From Tetradesmus obliquus (lineage: Eukaryota; Chlorophyta; Chlorophyceae; Sphaeropleales; Scenedesmaceae), in NCBI GenBank assembly GCA_030272155.1, contig CP126205.1:2468501-2532500 (forward strand): a stretch of 64,000 nt of DNA. Direction: 5' to 3'. Under the pieces are notes generated by a model. It was given only the letters and a program-made list of their open reading frames with translations. It had not been told where the DNA came from and searched no databases. The position numbers were made by a program, and so were the translations under genes. Below, piece after piece: positions 60,301 through 64,000 of the stretch (positions are counted from its first letter, which is position 1; every line of letters begins with the position of its first letter).

Positions 60301-63300
60301 GGGACGGCAAGGAGGACACCAGCAAGGACCTCAACCCGCTGTACAACCACCTGCACCGTGAGCGCCTTGTTGTTGTTTTTTTTAGGGAGTCTGTTTTGGT
60401 TTGAGACGTGTTTCTGTCATGGTTTGAGATGTGTTTTTGGAATCAGATGTCAGGGCAGCTCGTGTTATCGCATGGCACTGACTGCTATGTTATGATTTGT
60501 CTATCCTTGCATGCCCTTAGTCCACTTGTCTGTGAGCAGCAGCAGGATTGCTTGACGGCCTAACGCCGTTGCGACATTGCTGCCGGTGTGCATTTGCGCT
60601 GCAGAGGCCAACCTGCTGTTTGGGCGCGGCATGCTGGCAGGCATCGACCGGCGCGAGCAGAAGAAGGTGGCCGCCACAGTGGAGGTGCGCTTGTTGCGGG
60701 TTAAGGGGTGGACGGCAGTGCTTCTTGTGTATAAATTGCATGAGCAGAAGAAGGTGGCGGCGGCAGTGGAGGTGCGCAGCCTTGCATGGCAATGCTAAGG
60801 TGGTTTCGGTTGTTCCATTCACCTGGTGGACGGCTGCAAACATGGTGCGATTAATCAACAGGTGTGGCTGTTGGTCCAAGGCACACAGAACCTGCTGCTT
60901 GGCATGTCTGCCATCACACAAGTGATCTGTGGTAAGACAAAGCCCTACACATCTTAGAATGCTCAACACACCCAAGAACACCTTGCACTCAAGGCTGTCA
61001 AGGCCTGCTTTCCTTGGTGGCTTACAAGTATGTATCATAAGTTGATGTGCTTTGCAATCGCAGGCCGACATGCTGAAGAAGCTGCGCGGCGCTGCCGGCA
61101 TCGTGGAGACCAGCGACATGCGCGCGGCAGCGCGGGAGCGCGAGGCGCGCGCAGACAAGTACGACGGCTTCGACATGACGGTGAGTGGTGTTATTTGTAC
61201 ACCACAGCCTGTCTGTAATACGGTCTTCAACAGCATCCTTCCTACATATAGGCGTTTGCAGACAAGTACGACGGCTTCGACATGACGGTGAGCAGCAGTG
61301 TTTGAAACAGAGCGTTCTTGCTCATGCCTGCTGCCACACATGCCGTGCCGCAGGCGGACGTGCACTGGAGCGGAAGCCCCTCAACAAGATGAGCGAGCAC
61401 GACAGGCTCAGCCGCATACAGCTTCAGCAACATACAAGCATGCACACCTCACTCCTGCTCTGTCGCACTGCTTGTGCTTCTCTTGTGCCGCAGACTGACG
61501 TGCACTGGAGCGAGAAGCCCCTCAACAAGATGAGCGAGCGCGACTGGCGCATCTTCAGGGAGGACTTCAACATCAGCTACAAGGGCAACGCCAACACGCT
61601 GCCGCTGCGCAACTGGGACGAAGCAGGCCTGCCGGAGCCCATCCGCATGGTATGCTGGGTTGCTTGGTTGCTTTTGCCTTTTTTGCTTAATTGGGGCATT
61701 GTGTATGCTGCATTGCTGCTGCTGGGACGATGCGGGGCTGCCAGAGCCCATCCGCATCGTGATTGCTGCGCTGCTTTGCATTTTGCGTTGCAGCTTTATG
61801 CGGTGTGCTGTGGGCTCAAGGGGGCTGTTTGTTGAGGTGATGCGCAATGCTAATGGCTCAAGTAGTTGTCTGGCGCCACTGTGGTTTGGCGCAAAATGGC
61901 TGCTGCATGGCGACTGGCACAACAGTGATGTTGCAGATGGTGCTGTTTGGTGACTCAGGTGGTGGCAGCGCACCTTTTGAGTGGAATTAATACGCATTGC
62001 CTTTGTTTGTGTGGAAGACGGTGATGATGACCAAATGACTTGATCTTATCTATGAACGGCGTTGCCCCGCAGCAGCAGCCTGGCACGCAGCACCATGCTA
62101 GCATGCGTGTGTGCTACCAGGCTGCTGCTGCGTCGCAGGCGGCGCTGACTGTTGAGACAAAGGTCCTGAACCGTTACACATCAATTGAACTTATTGCTGC
62201 TGTGTTTTGATGAGACTTGTTCAAGATTTGACATCTCCGCTGCAGTGCTGTGCCTAGAGCGCGCACTGCAGTCATGTATGTGTCAAGCACAATCTCATCT
62301 GCATTGCCACATGCACCAGAGTGTCTCTCTTCTGTTTTGTTTCAGCACGCCACGTTTGTACGCAATTGAATATGTGCGTACTACAAGCCCTCACCCAATA
62401 ATTTCATCGACTTTCTTATCTCCACACATCTGCATCATTCAAACATGCTTGTGCATGCGATGCCTGCTTGTGCGCAGGCTGTCGATTTTTTTGCAATATG
62501 ACAAGCCTTCCCATCCAGATGGCCTCATCGTCTGTTTCATGTCAACACATCTGCTATGCAACATGTGTGTTTGCATGCCATGCCCTCTGCTTTGTGCTCA
62601 GGCCGTCGACTTTGTGCAGTATGACAAGCCCTCTCCCATCCAGATGGCCTCCATCCCTCTGGGCCTGAAGCAGCTGGACGTCATCGGAGTGGCAGAGACA
62701 GGCAGCGGCAAGACAGCGGCCTTTGTCATCCCCATGCTGTGCTACATCATGCGGCAGCCAGTCATGGACGAGAGCAACTACGCAGGTGCGCTGGCACATC
62801 TTGCATTGTTGCGTACTGCAGGCTCATGTCATGATGCCGATTATTTGTTGTGGCTGTTACATGTGTGAAGAGGGTGTTGGCGGCACCAAATCGGTGTGCG
62901 CCTGGCTTTGGCTCACAAGCATAGCTTGTCACAACCACGTCTGGTGCATAGCTTGTGGTAGACAGCCGCCTTTGTCATCCCCATGCTGTGCTACATCATG
63001 CGGCAGCCCTTCATGGACGAGAGCAACTACGCAGGTACGATGGCGGGCTGCTACAGCCAATGAACAGCTGCATTGAGCCATGAGAGGCGCAGCACGACTG
63101 CATGTGTGCTGTGCGGACCTGTACCAAGCAGGGCTGGATCGGCCCGCATGCCAGTGCGTCTGGTGCTGAGGGTTGGCAGAACGTATGTGGAGATGGCGCA
63201 GAGCTAGCATCCTCGTCTCCGTGATGCCACCCATCTGTCCTGCTCGAAACTCACCAGCTTTTGCTGCCGCGCTGCTGCTGCGCCTGCAGACGGCCCGTAC

Positions 63301-64000
63301 GCTGTGGTGCTTGCGCCCACGCGTGAGCTGGCGCAGCAGATTGAGGAGGAGACAGTGAAGCTGGCCAAGTACACAGACTTCAAGTAAGTGCGCCGCGCCT
63401 GCTGTTGCATTATAATTGTGATATCCCGAGCTATGTGCATGCATGGTAGCTGTGCAGCAGATTGAGGAGGAGACAGTGAAGCTGGCCAAGTACACAGACT
63501 TCAAGTGAGTGTGTTGCTTGTGCTGCTGCCTCAAGAGCAGTAGAAGATTTGTACATGCGTGTGTTTTGTGCATCAAGTTGAGGAGGAGACGGTCAAGCTG
63601 GCCAAGTACAAAGAACTTTAAGCAAGTCGCTGCTGCTGCCTCGCATCAGTCGAAGCCATGTGTGCTTGGCTGTGGCCTTCATTTACATGCTCAGTGTCAC
63701 CCGAGCCCTCCGAGTGGCGAACATAGCAGTAACCATCTTAATCACCATTGTAAGCCTCCCATCTGCAGTCCGTTGCATTGCATGCTGCAACTGGCTCCGA
63801 CTTGAATGCACACACTGCTACTGCTCATCCGCACTGCGCTCCTCTGCTGCAGGGTGACATCGGTGGTGGGCGGGCAGTCGATTGAAGAGCAGGGCAGCAA
63901 GCTGCGCCGCGGCTGCGAGATTGTCATTGCAACACCCGGCCGCCTGCTGGACTGCATCGAGCGCCACTACTGCGTGCTGAATCAGTGCAACTACGTGGTG
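57001..64000 (+). CDS. PRP28: PRP28/DDX23 spliceosomal DEAD-box RNA helicase (5' part)
   Basis: Twelve exons are visible: 57001-57281, 57907-58159, 58672-58731, 59344-59463, 59728-59835, 60234-60357, 60605-60684, 61064-61180, 61494-61649, 62602-62785, 63290-63383 and 63853 to the window edge. They give 575 codons with all phases consistent. The N-terminus is an Arg/Ser/Asp-rich RS-like domain ([12 protein letters not shown]), as in human DDX23. Then come [39 protein letters not shown] and [18 protein letters not shown], all typical of PRP28. The helicase core shows the Q motif (KPSPIQ), motif I AETGSGKT, motif Ia APTRELAQQ, motif Ib GG and TPGRLLD. PRP28 helps exchange U1 for U6 at the 5' splice site. 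The DEAD motif and second RecA domain lie beyond the window. No ATG upstream in frame improves on 57001. Confidence 0.93.
57346..57390. repeat. (CAG)n microsatellite in PRP28 intron 1
   Basis: About 15 CAG triplets in the intron after the RS-domain exon. Just beyond it, at 57508-57530, is a copy of the exon 1 end with its GTGGG donor. Confidence 0.85.
58186..58274. repeat. (AGC/GGC)n microsatellite in PRP28 intron 2
   Basis: About 90 bp of AGC triplets with GGC at regular intervals, shortly after the donor at 58160. Open in several frames but not coding. Confidence 0.85.
59601..59647 (+). repeat. Acceptor-side copy of PRP28 exon 5
   Basis: GCTTGCAG acceptor followed by [13 protein letters not shown]-like sequence, upstream of the intact exon at 59728. 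It is directly joined to the dynein-derived fragment at 59646-59706. Confidence 0.85.
59646..59706. other. 61-bp fragment matching a dynein exon
   Basis: This segment matches 18628-18688 of the dynein gene over its whole 61 bp with only about five or six differences and no net length change. Dynein reads leftwards, so the fragment is antisense to PRP28; its minus-strand translation keeps [12 protein letters not shown], as in the dynein exon. It sits exactly at the end of the duplicated PRP28 exon-5 fragment. Confidence 0.85.
60092..60777 (+). repeat. PRP28 exon 6 acceptor copy and exon 7 donor copy
   Basis: 60092-60160 repeats the exon 6 start (VVKASEKFR) with an acceptor and then a stop, upstream of 60234. 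60741-60777 repeats the exon 7 end ([10 protein letters not shown]) with GTGCGC donor, downstream of 60684. Confidence 0.85.
61252..61766 (+). repeat. PRP28 exon 8 and 9 junction copies
   Basis: 61252-61293 repeats the exon 8 end (DKYDGFDMT with GTGAGC donor). 61341-61404 repeats the exon 9 start ([15 protein letters not shown]) with a CCGCAG acceptor. 61722-61766 repeats the exon 9 end ([11 protein letters not shown]). Each lies on the expected side of its parent exon. Confidence 0.87.
62467..63040 (+). repeat. PRP28 exon 10 copies on both sides
   Basis: 62467-62530 repeats the exon 10 start (CAG acceptor, then a FLQYDKPS-like sequence that shifts frame). 62961-63040 repeats its end, including [15 protein letters not shown] and DESNYAG with a GTACGA donor. 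The intact exon at 62602-62785 lies between them. Confidence 0.87.
63454..63626 (+). repeat. Two donor-side copies of PRP28 exon 11
   Basis: 63454-63510 repeats [17 protein letters not shown] with a GTGAGT donor; 63577-63626 repeats [13 protein letters not shown]-like sequence. Both follow the intact exon ending at 63383. Confidence 0.88.

Noticed and set aside
14071-63383. Frequent GTGCG donors as an unusual splice class
   Set aside because: Such donors are common in green-algal genes, so they are not noteworthy by themselves.
1487-63626. Junction copies as assembly artefacts from mixed haplotypes
   Set aside because: Copies differ from each other by many point changes and lie consistently on one side of the splice site, which random misassembly would not give; not formally excluded without reads.
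1-64000. Mobile elements, old virus copies and CRISPR arrays
   Set aside because: No transposase, reverse transcriptase, integrase or capsid-like frame, no long terminal repeats, and no spacer-repeat pattern were recognised. The regular arrays are minisatellites or exon-junction duplications.
1-64000. tRNA or rRNA genes
   Set aside because: No cloverleaf with a proper T-arm was found. The sequence near 56452 (GGGATCAAATTCC) was checked and lacks the rest of a tRNA.

Overview
The window is eukaryotic nuclear DNA, most probably from a green alga (Chlorophyta). Genes are split into many short exons by GT-AG introns with GTGAG/GTGCG donors, there are abundant CAG/CTG repeats, the MYND-finger architecture is of a kind common in chlorophytes, and there is a full-length axonemal dynein heavy chain, so the lineage keeps flagellar genes. 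A scenedesmacean or other Sphaeropleales/Chlamydomonadales alga would fit, but the species cannot be read from the sequence alone. Layout: (1) 568-2258 (+) EI24/RRT8-like membrane protein whose last exon is preceded and followed by decayed tandem copies. (2) 3579-3914 a perfect 42-bp x 8 minisatellite. (3) 4027-8350 (-) and 9136-13103 (-) two neighbouring paralogues of a large low-complexity MYND zinc-finger protein; the second reads through cleanly as four exons (1009 aa), the first carries stops and frameshifts and looks like a pseudogene. (4) 14071-45492 (-) a single-headed (inner-arm type) axonemal dynein heavy chain of about 74 exons and roughly 4,350 residues; tail, linker, AAA1-AAA6, stalk and C-terminal domain can all be followed, only the 5'-most exon(s) are unresolved. 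(5) 47633-51160 (-) a PAP2/lipid-phosphate-phosphatase-like membrane protein. (6) 51516-55820 (+) an unrecognised protein with a signal peptide, divergent from the PAP2 gene. (7) 57001 to the window end (+) the spliceosomal DEAD-box helicase PRP28/DDX23, truncated by the window edge. The genes do not form an operon-like unit: two are flagellar or spliceosomal housekeeping functions, the rest are membrane, secreted or protein-interaction genes. The most striking property is shared by the five genes that are not MYND paralogues. Introns contain decayed copies of the adjoining exon. Copies of an exon's 5' part lie upstream and keep a 3' splice site; copies of its 3' part lie downstream and keep a 5' splice site. 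Many form arrays with 130-280 bp periods. More than 30 such splice-junction-spanning duplications can be recognised by eye. In addition, one PRP28 intron carries a 61-bp piece closely matching an internal segment of the dynein gene 41 kb away.
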